Source: Nocardia stercoris (GTDB taxonomy: Bacteria > Actinomycetota > Actinomycetes > Mycobacteriales > Mycobacteriaceae). From it: a stretch of DNA of 64,000 bases. Below the pieces are notes generated by a model that worked only from the letters and a program-made list of their open reading frames with translations, searched no databases and was not told the origin of the DNA. The first letter of the stretch is position 1, and each line of letters begins with the position of its first letter. The stretch spans positions 62,001 to 126,000 of the forward strand of contig NZ_RFFH01000001.1 in NCBI RefSeq assembly GCF_003696265.1, in the 5' to 3' direction. Position numbers and translations under genes: made by a program. Positions 46,571 through 56,510 of the stretch are shown here, in pieces.

Positions 46571-49500
46571 ATGTCCACGCTTCGCCCGCCGTTGGCGGGT
46601 CTGGCCGCGGTGGCCGGTACCGATGCCGCGCTGGAGCGGGTGCGCACCCTGCTCGACAAGACCGACGTGCGCCTGGTGGCGCCGTCGGCGGTGCGTCCGT
46701 TCGTCGCCGCCACGGTGGCGGGCGGGCGTCCGCTGGTAGTGGTCACCGCCAGCGGCCGCGAGGCCGACGATCTGACCACCGAGCTCACCGAGATCCTGGG
46801 CGACCGGGTCGCGCTGTTCCCGTCCTGGGAGACGCTCCCGCACGAGCGGCTCTCGCCCAGCGCCGACACGGTGGGCCGCCGGCTCGAGGTGTTGCGCCGC
46901 CTGGCCCACCCCGATCATCCGTTGCACGCCGAGCCGTTGCGGGTGGTGGTCACCACCGTTCGCTCACTGATGCAGCCCATGGCCGCCGGTCTCGGCGATA
47001 TCGAGCCGATCGTGCTGCGGCCCGGCACCGAGCTGGATTTCGACGAATTGGCTGCCCGGCTGGTCGAATTCGCCTACGAGCGAGTCGACATGGTGGGCAA
47101 GCGCGGCGAATTCGCGGTGCGCGGCGGCATTCTCGACCTGTTCCCGCCGACGGCGGATCATCCGGTGCGCGTGGAGTTCTGGGGCGACGAGGTCTCCTCG
47201 ATCCGCCCGTTCTCGGTGGCCGACCAGCGTTCGCTGTCCGAGGTGACCGTGGATGTTGTTGTGGCACAACCCTGCCGGGAGCTGCTGCTCACCGACGAGC
47301 TGCGGGAGCGCGCCGCCGCGGTGGCCGCCGACAATGCCGCCGACGCGGCCCTGGTCGAGATGCTGGACAAGCTCGCCGCGGGTGTGCCGGTGGTCGGCAT
47401 GGAAGCCCTGCTGCCGGTGCTGCGGCCGGGTGGACTGCAACTGCTCACCGAGGTGCTGCCCGCGGGAACCCATGTGCTGCTGTGTGATCCGGAGAAGGTC
47501 CGCACTCGCGCCGCGGATCTGGTTCGCACCGGGCAGGAGTTCCTGGAGGCGTCGTGGACCGCCGCCTCGTTCGGCGCCACCGCCCCGCTGGGTGCGCACG
47601 GCCTCGACCTGGCCGCATCGTCCTACCGTGGTCTGGACGTGGTGCACGCCGACGCGAACGCCCACGACCTGCCCTGGTGGACGTTGAGCCCCTTGGCATC
47701 CGGTGATCCCGACGAGGTGGTGCTGCCGGTGCTGGCGGCGCCCGCCGCCCGCGGTTCCGAGGAACTGATCGCCACGATCTTCGCGTCGCTGCGCGCGCAG
47801 GTCACCACCGGTGGCCGGGCGGTCATCGTGGTCGCGGGACACGGTACGGCGCAACGTTTCCTGGAGCGTCTGGCCGACGCCGAGGTACCGGCCGCCGCGC
47901 TGGAACCGGGCGCCGAGCCGCAGCCGGGCACGGTCGGGGTGCTGTGCGGTTCACTGCACGACGGCCTGGTGTTCGACGACGCGAAACTGGTGGTGATCGC
48001 CGAATCCGATCTCACCGGTAACCGGGTCACCGCCCCCGGCGAGGGCAAGAAGCTCCCGGCGCGGCGCCGCAACCAGGTCGACCCGCTGGCCCTGCAGGCC
48101 GGCGACCTGGTCGTGCACGACCAGCACGGCATCGGCAAGTTCGTGGAGATGATCGAGCGCACCGTGGGCGGCGCCCGGCGCGAATACCTGGTCATCGAGT
48201 ACGCCCCCGGCAAGCGCGGCCAGCCCGGCGACCGACTGTTCGTGCCGATGGACGCGCTGGACTTGTTGTCGCGCTACGTAGGTGGCGAACTTCCGAGTCT
48301 GTCCAAGCTCGGCGGCTCCGACTGGGCGAACACGAAACGCAAGGCGCGCAAGGCCGTTCGCGAGATCGCCACCGAGCTGGTGCAGCTGTACGCGGCCCGC
48401 CAGGCGGCGCCGGGGCACGCGTTCGGACCCGACACCCCCTGGCAGCAGGAGATGGAGGACGCGTTCGCGTTCACCGAGACCGCCGACCAGCTCACCGCCA
48501 TCGCCGAGGTCAAGGCCGACATGCAGAAGGCGGTCCCGATGGACCGGGTCATCTGCGGTGACGTCGGCTACGGCAAGACCGAGATCGCGGTGCGTGCCGC
48601 GTTCAAGGCGGTGCAGGACGGCAAGCAGGTCGCGGTGCTGGTGCCCACCACGCTGCTGGCCCAACAGCATCTGCAGACGTTCGTGGAGCGAATGGCCGGT
48701 TTCCCGGTGACGATCAAGGGCCTGTCCCGCTTCACCGATGCCGCCGAATCGCGGGAAACCATGGAGGGCATGGCAACCGGCGACGTCGACATCGTGGTCG
48801 GCACCCACCGGCTGCTGCAGACCGGCGTCCGCTGGAAGGACCTCGGCCTGGTGATCATCGACGAGGAGCAGCGCTTCGGTGTCGAGCACAAGGAGCACAT
48901 CAAGGCGCTGCGCACCCACGTCGACATGCTGACCATGTCGGCCACCCCGATCCCGCGCACCCTGGAGATGAGCCTGGCCGGGATCCGCGAGATGTCGACC
49001 ATCCTCACCCCGCCCGAGGAACGGCACCCGATCCTCACCTATGTCGGTGGCTATCAGGACAAGCAGGTGGCCGCCGCCATCCGTCGCGAGCTGCTGCGCG
49101 ACGGCCAGGTGTTCTATGTGCACAACCGGGTGTCCTCGATCGACAAGGCGGCCAAGAAGATTCGCGATCTGGTGCCCGAAGCGCGGGTGGCGGTGGCGCA
49201 CGGCCAGATGAACGAGGACCTGCTGGAGAAGACCGTGCAGGGCTTCTGGGAGCGCGAGTACGACGTGCTGATGTGTACCACCATCATCGAGACCGGCCTC
49301 GACATCTCCAATGCCAACACCCTGATCGTGGAACGTGCCGACGCCCTGGGTCTTTCGCAGTTGCACCAGCTGCGCGGGCGGGTCGGGCGTAGCCGCGAGC
49401 GCGGCTACGCCTACTTCCTGTATCCGGCGGAGAAGCCGCTCACCGAGACCGCCTACGACCGCCTGGCCACCATCGCGCAGAACTCCGATCTCGGTGCCGG

Positions 49501-50182
49501 GATGGCGGTGGCCATGAAGGACCTCGAGATCCGCGGTGCGGGAAACGTGCTGGGCGCCGAGCAGTCCGGGCACGTCGCCGGGGTCGGCTTCGATCTCTAC
49601 GTGCGCCTGGTGGGCGAGGCGGTGGAGGCCTATCGCGCCGCCGCCGACGGCCGCCCGATCGTCACCGACGAAGAGGTGCGGGAGGTGCGGATCGATCTTC
49701 CGGTCGACGCGCACATCCCGCCGGACTACATCTCCAGCGAGCGGCTGCGCCTGGAGGCGTACCGCAAACTCGCTGCAGCGGTGGATAATTCGGGTCTGGA
49801 CTCCGTGGTCGACGAGCTCACCGACCGGTACGGCCCGCTGCCGGTGGAGGTCGGCCGGCTGGTCGCGGTGGCCAAGCTGCGGTTGCTGTGCCGCGAGTAC
49901 GGGCTGGCCGAGGTGGCGGTCACCGGCACCTCGCTGAAGATCTCGCCCATGCAGCTGCCGGACTCGAAACAGTTGCGGCTCAAGCGGTTGTATCCGGCGG
50001 CGAACTACCGGCCCACCACCGGCGTGGTGCAGGTGCCGCTGCCGCGCGTGGAGGACAGTGTCGGTGCGGCCCGGGTCCGCGACGTCGCGGTGGTGCAGTT
50101 CGTGGCCGACTTCCTGCTGGCGCTCGACGGTAAGCCGCAGGGCATGGTCGACGTGAGCTCGCCGGTCACCGAGGCTCGATGA
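46571..50182 (+). CDS. mfd: Transcription-repair coupling factor Mfd
   Basis: 1203 residues. It removes RNA polymerase stalled at DNA lesions and recruits UvrA. The N-terminal UvrB-like region is followed by the RNA polymerase-interaction CarD-like domain ([20 protein letters not shown] near 510). The RecG-like translocase has Walker [38 protein letters not shown] and [16 protein letters not shown]. The TRCF C-terminal domain carries the conserved Arg-Glu-rich helix. ATG 46571 has GGGAG upstream, and TAGACT at 46523-46528 could be the -10 box. It overlaps mazG by 4 bases. Confidence 0.97.
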   Translation: MSTLRPPLAGLAAVAGTDAALERVRTLLDKTDVRLVAPSAVRPFVAATVAGGRPLVVVTASGREADDLTTELTEILGDRVALFPSWETLPHERLSPSADTVGRRLEVLRRLAHPDHPLHAEPLRVVVTTVRSLMQPMAAGLGDIEPIVLRPGTELDFDELAARLVEFAYERVDMVGKRGEFAVRGGILDLFPPTADHPVRVEFWGDEVSSIRPFSVADQRSLSEVTVDVVVAQPCRELLLTDELRERAAAVAADNAADAALVEMLDKLAAGVPVVGMEALLPVLRPGGLQLLTEVLPAGTHVLLCDPEKVRTRAADLVRTGQEFLEASWTAASFGATAPLGAHGLDLAASSYRGLDVVHADANAHDLPWWTLSPLASGDPDEVVLPVLAAPAARGSEELIATIFASLRAQVTTGGRAVIVVAGHGTAQRFLERLADAEVPAAALEPGAEPQPGTVGVLCGSLHDGLVFDDAKLVVIAESDLTGNRVTAPGEGKKLPARRRNQVDPLALQAGDLVVHDQHGIGKFVEMIERTVGGARREYLVIEYAPGKRGQPGDRLFVPMDALDLLSRYVGGELPSLSKLGGSDWANTKRKARKAVREIATELVQLYAARQAAPGHAFGPDTPWQQEMEDAFAFTETADQLTAIAEVKADMQKAVPMDRVICGDVGYGKTEIAVRAAFKAVQDGKQVAVLVPTTLLAQQHLQTFVERMAGFPVTIKGLSRFTDAAESRETMEGMATGDVDIVVGTHRLLQTGVRWKDLGLVIIDEEQRFGVEHKEHIKALRTHVDMLTMSATPIPRTLEMSLAGIREMSTILTPPEERHPILTYVGGYQDKQVAAAIRRELLRDGQVFYVHNRVSSIDKAAKKIRDLVPEARVAVAHGQMNEDLLEKTVQGFWEREYDVLMCTTIIETGLDISNANTLIVERADALGLSQLHQLRGRVGRSRERGYAYFLYPAEKPLTETAYDRLATIAQNSDLGAGMAVAMKDLEIRGAGNVLGAEQSGHVAGVGFDLYVRLVGEAVEAYRAAADGRPIVTDEEVREVRIDLPVDAHIPPDYISSERLRLEAYRKLAAAVDNSGLDSVVDELTDRYGPLPVEVGRLVAVAKLRLLCREYGLAEVAVTGTSLKISPMQLPDSKQLRLKRLYPAANYRPTTGVVQVPLPRVEDSVGAARVRDVAVVQFVADFLLALDGKPQGMVDVSSPVTEAR

Positions 50183-50883
50183 CCGGCGAATCATCCTCGG
50201 GCGCAGACCGTTCCCCGACCCTGGGCGACGCGGTCGCGATCATGGACCGGTTGTGGCGGTTCGGTGGCTGGGAGATCACCCAGACCCACGATTCGTTGCG
50301 CCCGTACCTGCTGGAGGAGACCTACGAGCTGCTCGACGCGATCCAGGCCGAGGATGCCGAGACGATCAAGGAAGAGCTCGGCGATCTGCTGCTGCAGGTG
50401 CTGTTCCATTCCCGGATCGCCGAGGCCGCAGGCGAATTCACCGTCGACGACGTGGCCGCCACATTGGTGGCGAAGCTGGTCCACCGCAGCCCGCACCTGC
50501 ACGACGAGCCGTTGGACGCCGGGCTGCCGGTCGCCGAGAAGATCGCGGCGCAGGAGAAGGCCTGGGCCGCACGCAAATCCACCGAGAAGGCGCGGCGCTC
50601 CTGCCTGGACGGTATCGCCATGGCGCAGCCCGCGCTGGCCCTGGCCGAGAAGATCCGCAGCCGCAGCGAGGCCGCAGGTCTGCCGGAAGACCTTGTCCCC
50701 GAAGCGCTTTCGATCGTCCGGCTGGGTGGTCCGGGCAGTGCCGAAGAACGTCTGCGCCAGGCCGCACTGTCCTTCGCCACCGATATCCGGGCCGCCGAGG
50801 ACGCCGCCGAAGCCGCACGCGGCGAGCGGGCCGCGCTCGCGCCCGCCGACTGGCGCGCCTACTGGCCCGATCCACGCCCCTAG
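50179..50883 (+). CDS. mazG: Nucleoside triphosphate pyrophosphohydrolase MazG
   Basis: 234 residues, translationally coupled to mfd (ATGA). The MazG domain carries the Mg2+-binding E-E-x-x-E ... E-x-x-D pattern: [12 protein letters not shown] and [18 protein letters not shown]. It hydrolyses non-canonical NTPs such as oxidised nucleotides to monophosphates. The M. tuberculosis protein is longer (about 325 residues) because of an N-terminal region absent here; this copy begins just before the active domain and is closer in length to many other bacterial MazG proteins. It is convergent with the haemoglobin gene. Confidence 0.94.
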   Translation: MTGESSSGADRSPTLGDAVAIMDRLWRFGGWEITQTHDSLRPYLLEETYELLDAIQAEDAETIKEELGDLLLQVLFHSRIAEAAGEFTVDDVAATLVAKLVHRSPHLHDEPLDAGLPVAEKIAAQEKAWAARKSTEKARRSCLDGIAMAQPALALAEKIRSRSEAAGLPEDLVPEALSIVRLGGPGSAEERLRQAALSFATDIRAAEDAAEAARGERAALAPADWRAYWPDPRP

Positions 50884-50903
50884 GCGGCCACACCCGCCGA
50901 GGT

Positions 50904-51662
50904 TCAGCCGCGGTAGGGCAGCTTCACGCCCCAACCCCAGTGCGGGATCTCCCCGTCGTAGGCCTCGCGCCCCGGCTGGGAGTTGATCTCCGCCAAACGC
51001 GTACCCCACTCGATATAGGAGGCGAACGCGGCCCGGAACTCCGGGTCGCTCGGCAGCCCCACCTCGTCGGCGGCATCCATGAGCAGATTCACCCACCGCC
51101 GGCGCTGTGCCTCGCTGATGTGTTTGCCCAGGTGGGCGCTGACCATGTGCCGGTAGTCGCCGCGCTCGCTGCTGTAGGCGGCCGGTCCGCCGAACACCTC
51201 GCCCAGCCACATGGCCACGAAGTGCGGGTGGTCGGGGTCCATGTGCGCGAAGAGTGGGCCGATCAGCTCGTCCTTGCGGACCTCGCGGTAGAAGGCGTCG
51301 GTCAGCTTGTCGAACGCCGCGTGTCCGCCGGCCCAGTCGTAGAGCGTGGGAACCGCTCCGCCGGATCCGTGGACCGGGGTCGGGTCGTAGTGGTCCATCT
51401 CGACGAGATTCGGGATGTAGGGCTCGATCTCGGCGAGGAAGGCGGGGAAGTGCGGCCCGCCGCGGAACTTCTTCGGGTGGTCTTCGGCCGAGGTCCAGGT
51501 GATGCGGAGAATGTAGTTCTCGGGTTCTTTCACCGAGCGGTGCAGTTCGTAGTCCACGCACTCGGGTGCGGCCGATAGCTGTTGTGCCGCACGGGAATAT
51601 GCCGCCTCGAACGCGGCGGACCGTTCGGTGGGTATGCGGTAGCGGAGGTATTCGACGACCAT
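50904..51662 (-). CDS. ABM domain-truncated haemoglobin (group II) fusion
   Basis: 252 residues. Residues 1-92 form an antibiotic-biosynthesis-monooxygenase-like ferredoxin-fold domain (VVEYLRYRIP, SAAPECVDYELHRSVKEPENYILRITW). Residues about 104-225 form a group II truncated haemoglobin (TLYDWAGGHAAFDKLTDAFYREV, DPDHPHFVAMWLGEVFGGP, HMVSAHLGKHISEAQRRRW). The proximal haem His is predicted as His177 and the group II Trp as Trp190. A chimera of this type is known from Streptomyces avermitilis. The haem part may bind O2 or detoxify NO; the monooxygenase substrate is unknown. ATG 51662 is chosen since upstream residues lack homology. Confidence 0.88.
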   Translation of the reverse strand: MVVEYLRYRIPTERSAAFEAAYSRAAQQLSAAPECVDYELHRSVKEPENYILRITWTSAEDHPKKFRGGPHFPAFLAEIEPYIPNLVEMDHYDPTPVHGSGGAVPTLYDWAGGHAAFDKLTDAFYREVRKDELIGPLFAHMDPDHPHFVAMWLGEVFGGPAAYSSERGDYRHMVSAHLGKHISEAQRRRWVNLLMDAADEVGLPSDPEFRAAFASYIEWGTRLAEINSQPGREAYDGEIPHWGWGVKLPYRG

Positions 51663-51782
51663 CGCGTCCTGCTTTCGGAGTCTGCGCCGCGCGGCGAAGC
51701 GTGCGGGCGATCTCAGCCGCGACATCGCGGCTCGGTCCTCAGCAGTACAGCACCGGATGGTTCCATCCGGCACGTCTGTTCG

Positions 51783-51932
51783 CTACCGGCGTCGCAGCGG
51801 CGGCTCGTCCGGCCGGGACGCGAGGATCACGGGCCGGTGGACGAACAGGTCGGCGCGGGCGTCGCGCATGCTCAGCACGGCGCCGATCAGGAAGGAAGTG
51901 AGGCAAGTGGCCGCGACTGCGATGCCGTACAT
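51783..51932 (-). CDS. Small single-pass membrane protein (49 residues)
   Basis: It starts at ATG 51932, preceded by CAGGAG 6 bases upstream, which is the main support for expression. Residues 1-20 (MYGIAVAATCLTSFLIGAVL) form one hydrophobic helix, followed by a polar tail with RDARADLFVHRPVILASRPDEPP. No family is recognised. It lies about 120 bases upstream of the haemoglobin fusion gene on the same strand and could be co-transcribed with it. Confidence 0.5.
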   Translation of the reverse strand: MYGIAVAATCLTSFLIGAVLSMRDARADLFVHRPVILASRPDEPPLRRR

Positions 51933-52209
51933 GGGACGCTCCTGAAAATCGGGAAACGGTGGATACACCTCCGGTATCGGCCCGAAGTCGCAGTATGTTG
52001 CGCACAATTCCGCGCCGGACCTTGCGATTGACCGTTATTCACTATTGGCCCGATTCGACAAACGGATTCGGGCCAGTGTCGTGAATGCTTCCGCATCCCC
52101 GTTCCGCGCCATTGCGGGTCCGGTCCGGGGCGCGGACCATCGATCGGTATCGGGTCTCGATCGCCGGACCGTGCCGCAGCGGGCGGCCGGCGCGACGGAA
52201 GGAACCGAT

Positions 52210-52629
52210 ATGCGCTCGACGAGGAGGAACGCCGCGGCGGGGGCCGCGTACGCATTCGGGTCGCTGGTGGCGGCGCTGGTCCATCTGGCCCCGCCCGCGC
52301 CGGCAAACGTCTCCGACTTCACCATCGCGACGGGCGCGAGTCTCGGCGGCTACGGAACGGACTGTCGCTACCGTGCGTCCGTGCCCGTGAACAGCGACGA
52401 CACGGTGATCTTCTACGACGAGGACAGCGGCTCGTTCGCCCCGCAGTTCGCGGTTCCGGTCGACGGGGTCGCGCGTGCGGTGTGGACGCCGACCGCGCGC
52501 GGTACCCACGTCCTGCACGCGCTGCAACGGCATGCCGACGGACCGGACAGCGAGCTCACCGTCACGCTGTCGGTCGGAATGGGTATCCACTTCCAGGACC
52601 TCGATGCCTGCCTCGTGGTCAGGCAATGA
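52210..52629 (+). CDS. Small exported protein, paralogue 1
   Basis: 139 residues. A signal peptide (MRSTRRNAAAGAAYAFGSLVAALVHLAPPAPANV) precedes a mature domain of about 105 residues. It has a beta-rich pattern: GTDCRYRASVPVNSDDTVIFYDEDSGSFAPQ, WTPTARGTHVLHALQ, and a C-terminal ACLVV. Two Cys, one near each end of the domain, probably form a disulfide, as in an Ig-like fold. It is a paralogue of the gene at 52712. Function unknown. ATG 52210 follows GGAAGGAA; upstream in-frame sequence is not signal-like. Confidence 0.65.
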   Translation: MRSTRRNAAAGAAYAFGSLVAALVHLAPPAPANVSDFTIATGASLGGYGTDCRYRASVPVNSDDTVIFYDEDSGSFAPQFAVPVDGVARAVWTPTARGTHVLHALQRHADGPDSELTVTLSVGMGIHFQDLDACLVVRQ

Positions 52630-52711
52630 CGCGAATTCGGTAATCCACCGCGTACGGTGAGTTCGGCGTGAATTCGATGGATGCGACGACACCGGTTACC
52701 GAGGAGCCGAA

Positions 52712-53110
52712 ATGCGCGCTGGGCGAGGGAAGACCGCCGCGGTGGTGATTACTGCGGTCGTTTCGGCGGCGGCCGGCGCGGTATCGGCGCACGCCGATCC
52801 GACCGGCATGACTGTCGCGCCGGGATTCGAGAACAGCGCAATGGGTGTCGGGTGCGGCTATCCCGTGACCGTGCAGGCCTCCGGTGACATGCCGGTCTAC
52901 TTCTGGGACATCGACCGGGGCACCTTCGAACCGCCGGTGTCCGTGCCGAGCGGCGGTGTGGCCACCAGCCGCTTCCGGCCGCTCACCTTCGGCACCCATC
53001 GGCTGGTCGCCGCCCAGACCGGCAGCGACGGAACGTCCATGCAGGTCTTCGCGCAGGTCGGCGGGGTGCGGTTGGGCATCGACACCGGCAGCGGCTGCGT
53101 CGTCATGTAG
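52712..53110 (+). CDS. Small exported protein, paralogue 2
   Basis: 132 residues. It has a signal peptide ending near SAHADP. The mature part parallels the gene at 52210: GVGCGYPVTVQASGDMPVYFWDIDRGTFEP, RPLTFGTHRLVAAQ, and a C-terminal GCVVM, with the same two-Cys pattern. ATG 52712 follows GAGGAG. The pair is tandem and 82 bases apart, so it arose by duplication and is probably co-expressed. An extracellular ligand-binding or adhesive Ig-like role is inference only. Confidence 0.68.
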   Translation: MRAGRGKTAAVVITAVVSAAAGAVSAHADPTGMTVAPGFENSAMGVGCGYPVTVQASGDMPVYFWDIDRGTFEPPVSVPSGGVATSRFRPLTFGTHRLVAAQTGSDGTSMQVFAQVGGVRLGIDTGSGCVVM

Positions 53111-53115
53111 CCGGT

Positions 53116-53412
53116 TCAGTCCGCGGCGAGATATCGCTCCACGGACTCGACCTTGGACCGCATGGCGCCGGTGACCCCGGGGCGGATATCGGCCTTCACC
53201 ACCAGACTGCAGCGGGGCGCGACCGCCAGCACGGCCTCGGTGGCCTGCTTGATCACGCCCATCACCTCGTCCCATTCGCCTTCGACGGTGGTGTACATGG
53301 CGGTGGTCTCGTTGGGCAGGCCGCTGGCGCGCACGACGCGTACGGCGGCGGCCACCGCGGCGCCGACATCTTCACCGACGCCGAGGGGAGTGACCGAGAA
53401 GGCTGCGAGCAT
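53116..53412 (-). CDS. MTH1187/YkoF-like thiamine-binding family protein (DUF77)
   Basis: 98 residues, full length. The conserved start [19 protein letters not shown], the [17 protein letters not shown] block and [12 protein letters not shown] match this ferredoxin-like family, some members of which bind thiamine or HMP. ATG 53412; the gene follows the PNPOx-like gene by 3 bases on the same strand, so they share a transcript. No thiamine transporter gene is adjacent. Confidence 0.86.
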   Translation of the reverse strand: MLAAFSVTPLGVGEDVGAAVAAAVRVVRASGLPNETTAMYTTVEGEWDEVMGVIKQATEAVLAVAPRCSLVVKADIRPGVTGAMRSKVESVERYLAAD

Positions 53413-53415
53413 GAA

Positions 53416-53901
53416 TCAAGTGTCCAGGGAAGCCATCTCGCGCAAGGTCGCGACGCGCCGTTCCAGATAGTGCAGTTCGGATTCGTCGAGTACGTTGCGG
53501 CCGATGCCGGTTGCCACCGCGAAGGCCGACTGGCGGTGGTCGTCGATGGTGTCGACCGCGAGTTCGACGGCCGCGTAGTCGGTGGTCCCGGGCATCGGAT
53601 CGGCGAGCACCGCGGCGCGTCCGCGCGCACACAGCGCGACATTTCCCGCGCCCAGGATCAGCAGGGCCACCTCGGGCCGCGCCCGCAGCCGAGCCAGCGA
53701 TCCACGATCGGACTTGAGGCTCAAAAGAATTCGTCGATCACCGGCCCGCACCGGCCAGGACACCGGGATGGCGTGCGGCTCCGGCGCGACGGTCACCAGC
53801 ACGGCGATGGTGTCCTGCGGCCACTCCGGCAGCCGCTCGAGTTCCGGGTGTGCGTCCACCTCGGGTGCGGGTTCCTGGCGCTGCTGGACCGGGCTGGCCA
53901 T
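53416..53901 (-). CDS. Flavin split-barrel (PNPOx-like) protein
   Basis: 161 residues. A beta-barrel pattern with AVLVTVAPEPHAIPVSWPVRAGDRRILLSLKSDRGSLARLRARPEVALLILG is typical of pyridoxamine-phosphate-oxidase-like proteins that bind FMN, F420 or haem. The substrate is unknown; in actinobacteria such proteins are often F420-dependent reductases. ATG 53901. It is downstream of the MATE gene on the same strand but separated by a strong hairpin, so it is probably transcribed from its own promoter. Confidence 0.75.
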   Translation of the reverse strand: MASPVQQRQEPAPEVDAHPELERLPEWPQDTIAVLVTVAPEPHAIPVSWPVRAGDRRILLSLKSDRGSLARLRARPEVALLILGAGNVALCARGRAAVLADPMPGTTDYAAVELAVDTIDDHRQSAFAVATGIGRNVLDESELHYLERRVATLREMASLDT

Positions 53902-53920
53902 GATCGTCCCCTCACGTCGG

Positions 53921-53960
53921 CTCGTGGCGGGGGGGGCCGGGGGCCCCCCCCCCCCACGAG
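53921..53960. terminator. G/C-tract hairpin, terminator after MATE gene
   Basis: CTCGTGG (53921-53927) pairs with CCACGAG (53954-53960). Inside, eight G (53929-53936) pair with C within a run of twelve C (53944-53955), with one mismatch and a small GC loop. It lies 76 bases after the MATE stop, so a terminator of the siderophore-like operon is likely. Homopolymer tracts this long are also prone to assembly error. Confidence 0.6.
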
Positions 53961-54036
53961 TCTAATCCGTTGCCGCTCAGGCTCACCGCCATCCGACCGT
54001 CATTTACGACCGTTCGGAAATTTCGGGCGTGTCCGG

Positions 54037-55443
54037 TCAGGGCGGGCCGGGCATGCTGTCCGCCAGCACTCGAGGGCGGGTCCGGACCCGCCGATCGATC
54101 AGGGTTCGGTAGCGCCGCAACATGAGCCCGGCGGTGACCGCCAGGCCGGCGGTGAGACCCCACCAGACGCCGGCGGCGCCCAGGCCCGCCGGGAAGGCCA
54201 GCGCCAAGGCGGTGGGCAGCCCGACGATCCAGTAGCCGACCAGCGACAGGCGGAACCCGGCGGCGGTTTCCTGTACACCGCGCAGCAGTCCGTTGCCGAT
54301 GTTCTGAGCGGCGTCGAAGAACTGCAGCACCACCGCGATCGGGAGCAGGCCGCGCGCGGTCGCGACGGTGGTCGGGTCCCGGTCGGTGAGCAGCGGTTGC
54401 AGGACCGTGTCCGGCGCGGCCACGTACAGCACCCCGACGAGCGTGGTGATCAGCGCCGCCTGGCGCAGCGCGATCGCGGCCAGGGTGCGCGCGGCCCGGA
54501 ACTCGTAGCGTGCCACCGCCCGGCTGACCAGGATCGAAACCCCGTGCGAGAGACCGATCGCCACCTGGAACACGATGTAGACGAGCTGGTAGACGATATT
54601 GTGCGCGGCGAGCGCGGCCGGTCCCAGCGCGCCCATCACCAGCGCCAGCACCGAGAACAGCCCGGCCTCCGAACCGTAGGTCAGCGCGATCGGGGTGCCG
54701 AGACGCAGTTCGGTGCACAGGGTTTCGCGCCGGACCGGCCACATCCACAGCGGCAGTGTGGCATTCAGCTGCGGGTCACGGGTGACCATGAGCGCCAGCA
54801 CTACACAGCTGACCGTCAGGACCAGCGTGGTCGCGATCCCGATCCCGGTCAGCCCCAGCGCCGGCAGTCCCGCCCAGCCGTGCATCAGCGGCAGCGCCAG
54901 CGCGACATTGAGCACCACCGAGCCGAGCGTCACCACCAGCAGCGCCTGCGGCCGGCGCATGCCGACGGTGTACTGCCGCAGCACCTGGAACCACAGGCAC
55001 GGCAGCAGTCCCGGCGCCAGCGCGATCAGCAGCGGCCGGGCCGCGGCCAGCACCCCCGCGTCCTGGCCCAGCCACTGCAACACCCAGCCGGACGCGACCA
55101 GCACCGCGCCGCCCAGCAGCGCCGACACGGTAGCGATGAGAAAACCGGTCCGCAGGATGTCGCGGATCTCCACTTCGGCGAAGCCGCGGCGCTGTTCGGC
55201 GCGGCTGACCGCGCTCGCGACCTGATTGCCGGTGGCCGTGATCAATCCGACGCACATGGTGCGAATCTGGTTGAACAGCACCAGCGCCAGGCCGCCCGCC
55301 GCCACCTCCCGCACCCCGAGCGTGCCCATCAGCGCGATATTGGTGGTCGAAACCGCCACCTGGGCCAGCTGGGTGCCCGCGATCGGCGCGGCCAGCGCCA
55401 CCAGACGGCGACTGTCGGTGTCGCCGCGGAAGAGCGCATTCAC
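54037..55443 (-). CDS. MATE-family efflux transporter
   Basis: 468 residues with about 12 TM helices. MATE/DinF-type patterns: LAAPIAGTQLAQVAVSTTNIALMGTLGVREVAA, LVLFNQIRTMC, SGVLQWLGQD-like loop (SGWVLQWLGQDA), and the second-half repeat LALVMGALGPAALAAHNIVYQLVY. These antiporters use Na+ or H+ to expel cationic compounds, and in several pathways export siderophores. GTG 55443 overlaps the stop of the SbnA-like gene by 4 bases, so its expression is tied to the biosynthetic genes. It is the last gene of the iron-box operon and is proposed to export the product. Confidence 0.9.
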   Translation of the reverse strand: MNALFRGDTDSRRLVALAAPIAGTQLAQVAVSTTNIALMGTLGVREVAAGGLALVLFNQIRTMCVGLITATGNQVASAVSRAEQRRGFAEVEIRDILRTGFLIATVSALLGGAVLVASGWVLQWLGQDAGVLAAARPLLIALAPGLLPCLWFQVLRQYTVGMRRPQALLVVTLGSVVLNVALALPLMHGWAGLPALGLTGIGIATTLVLTVSCVVLALMVTRDPQLNATLPLWMWPVRRETLCTELRLGTPIALTYGSEAGLFSVLALVMGALGPAALAAHNIVYQLVYIVFQVAIGLSHGVSILVSRAVARYEFRAARTLAAIALRQAALITTLVGVLYVAAPDTVLQPLLTDRDPTTVATARGLLPIAVVLQFFDAAQNIGNGLLRGVQETAAGFRLSLVGYWIVGLPTALALAFPAGLGAAGVWWGLTAGLAVTAGLMLRRYRTLIDRRVRTRPRVLADSMPGPP

Positions 55444-56468
55444 CGGGCGCCGACCAGGGTGCCCGTCGTGGTCGTGTAGCGGTTCAGGAGCGCGACCACG
55501 TCCTGTTCGGCCGCGGTGTCGAGTAGGTCGCGGTCGGCCATCCAGTCGTCGTCGAAGACGGTGTCGAGGTATTTCTCGCCGCCGTCGCACACGATGCTGA
55601 CGACGGTCGAGCCGGGCGGGAACTCCTCCAGCAGGTTCAGCGCCGCGTGCACCGAACCGCCGGCCGAGCCGCCCAGCAGCAGGCCGTGGGTTCGGGCGAC
55701 CGCGCGGGCGGTGGCGAACGCGTCGATATCGGAGACCTTCACGCCCTCGTCGAGCAGCGTGTAGTCGACCGCGGTGCCGATGGTCGCCCCCGGCGGGGTA
55801 CCGGTGCCGGACTGCCAGTAGGTGCCGCCCGGACCACCGAAGGCGATGGACCCCACCGGTTCCACGCCGATCACCCGCACCGGCCGGCCCAGGTCGTGCA
55901 GCCGCCGTGCGGTACCGAACAGTGAGCCGCCGGTGCCGACCGCCGACACCAGCACGTCGACCCGGTCCAGGTCGGCGAGCAGTTCGTCGGCGACCGCGTA
56001 GTAGCCGACCGCGTTGGCGTCGTTGTTGTGCTGCTCGGTGAAATAGGCGTCCGGGTCGGCGGCGGCCAGCGCCGCCGCGTGGTCCTCGCGCGCCGACGTG
56101 GCCAGGCCGTCGTCCCCGGCGTCGGAGACGAACACCAGCTCGGCGCCGAGCGCGCGCATGGCCCGCAGCTTGTCGGTGCAGGCGTGATGGTCGACCACCG
56201 CGGTGAACCGGTAGCCGCGTTCGGCCGCGACCACGGCCAGCCCGAGTCCCGTATTGCCGGAGGTGGATTCGACGATGTGGCCGCCCGGGGACAGCAGGCC
56301 GCGCCGTTCGGCGTCGCGGACCATCGAGCGGGCCATCCGGATCTTGGCCGCGCCGGTCGGGTTGAACTGCTCGAGCTTGAGCAGCAGCCGGGTGCCGCCG
56401 GTGGTGGCCGCGAGTTCGAACAGCGGGGTGTTACCGATCAGATCCGTCACGCGCGTGACGACCGGCAT
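55440..56468 (-). CDS. SbnA-like PLP synthase (cysteine synthase family)
   Basis: 342 residues. It is a fold-II PLP enzyme related to cysteine synthase. Schiff-base Lys42 lies in NPTGAAKIR, the substrate loop is STSGNTG, and the phosphate loop is GTGGS. The family member SbnA condenses O-phospho-L-serine with L-glutamate to give the precursor of 2,3-diaminopropionate. The pairing with an SbnB-like gene in this operon supports the SbnA role over a housekeeping CysK. ATG 56468 follows AGGAG. The residues after about 310 (DWMADRDLLDTAAEQDVVALLNRY) are a C-terminal extension seen in SbnA-like proteins. Confidence 0.85.
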   Translation of the reverse strand: MPVVTRVTDLIGNTPLFELAATTGGTRLLLKLEQFNPTGAAKIRMARSMVRDAERRGLLSPGGHIVESTSGNTGLGLAVVAAERGYRFTAVVDHHACTDKLRAMRALGAELVFVSDAGDDGLATSAREDHAAALAAADPDAYFTEQHNNDANAVGYYAVADELLADLDRVDVLVSAVGTGGSLFGTARRLHDLGRPVRVIGVEPVGSIAFGGPGGTYWQSGTGTPPGATIGTAVDYTLLDEGVKVSDIDAFATARAVARTHGLLLGGSAGGSVHAALNLLEEFPPGSTVVSIVCDGGEKYLDTVFDDDWMADRDLLDTAAEQDVVALLNRYTTTTGTLVGAR

Positions 56469-56510
56469 GGAATGTCTCCTGGGGTGAATGGGGTGGGTGG
56501 GAGGTCGAAC

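Noticed and set aside
55440..56468. SbnA-like enzyme as the missing EgtE or as housekeeping cysteine synthase
   Set aside because: It belongs to the fold-II cysteine synthase family, not the fold-I lyase family of EgtE, and its operon partner is SbnB-like.
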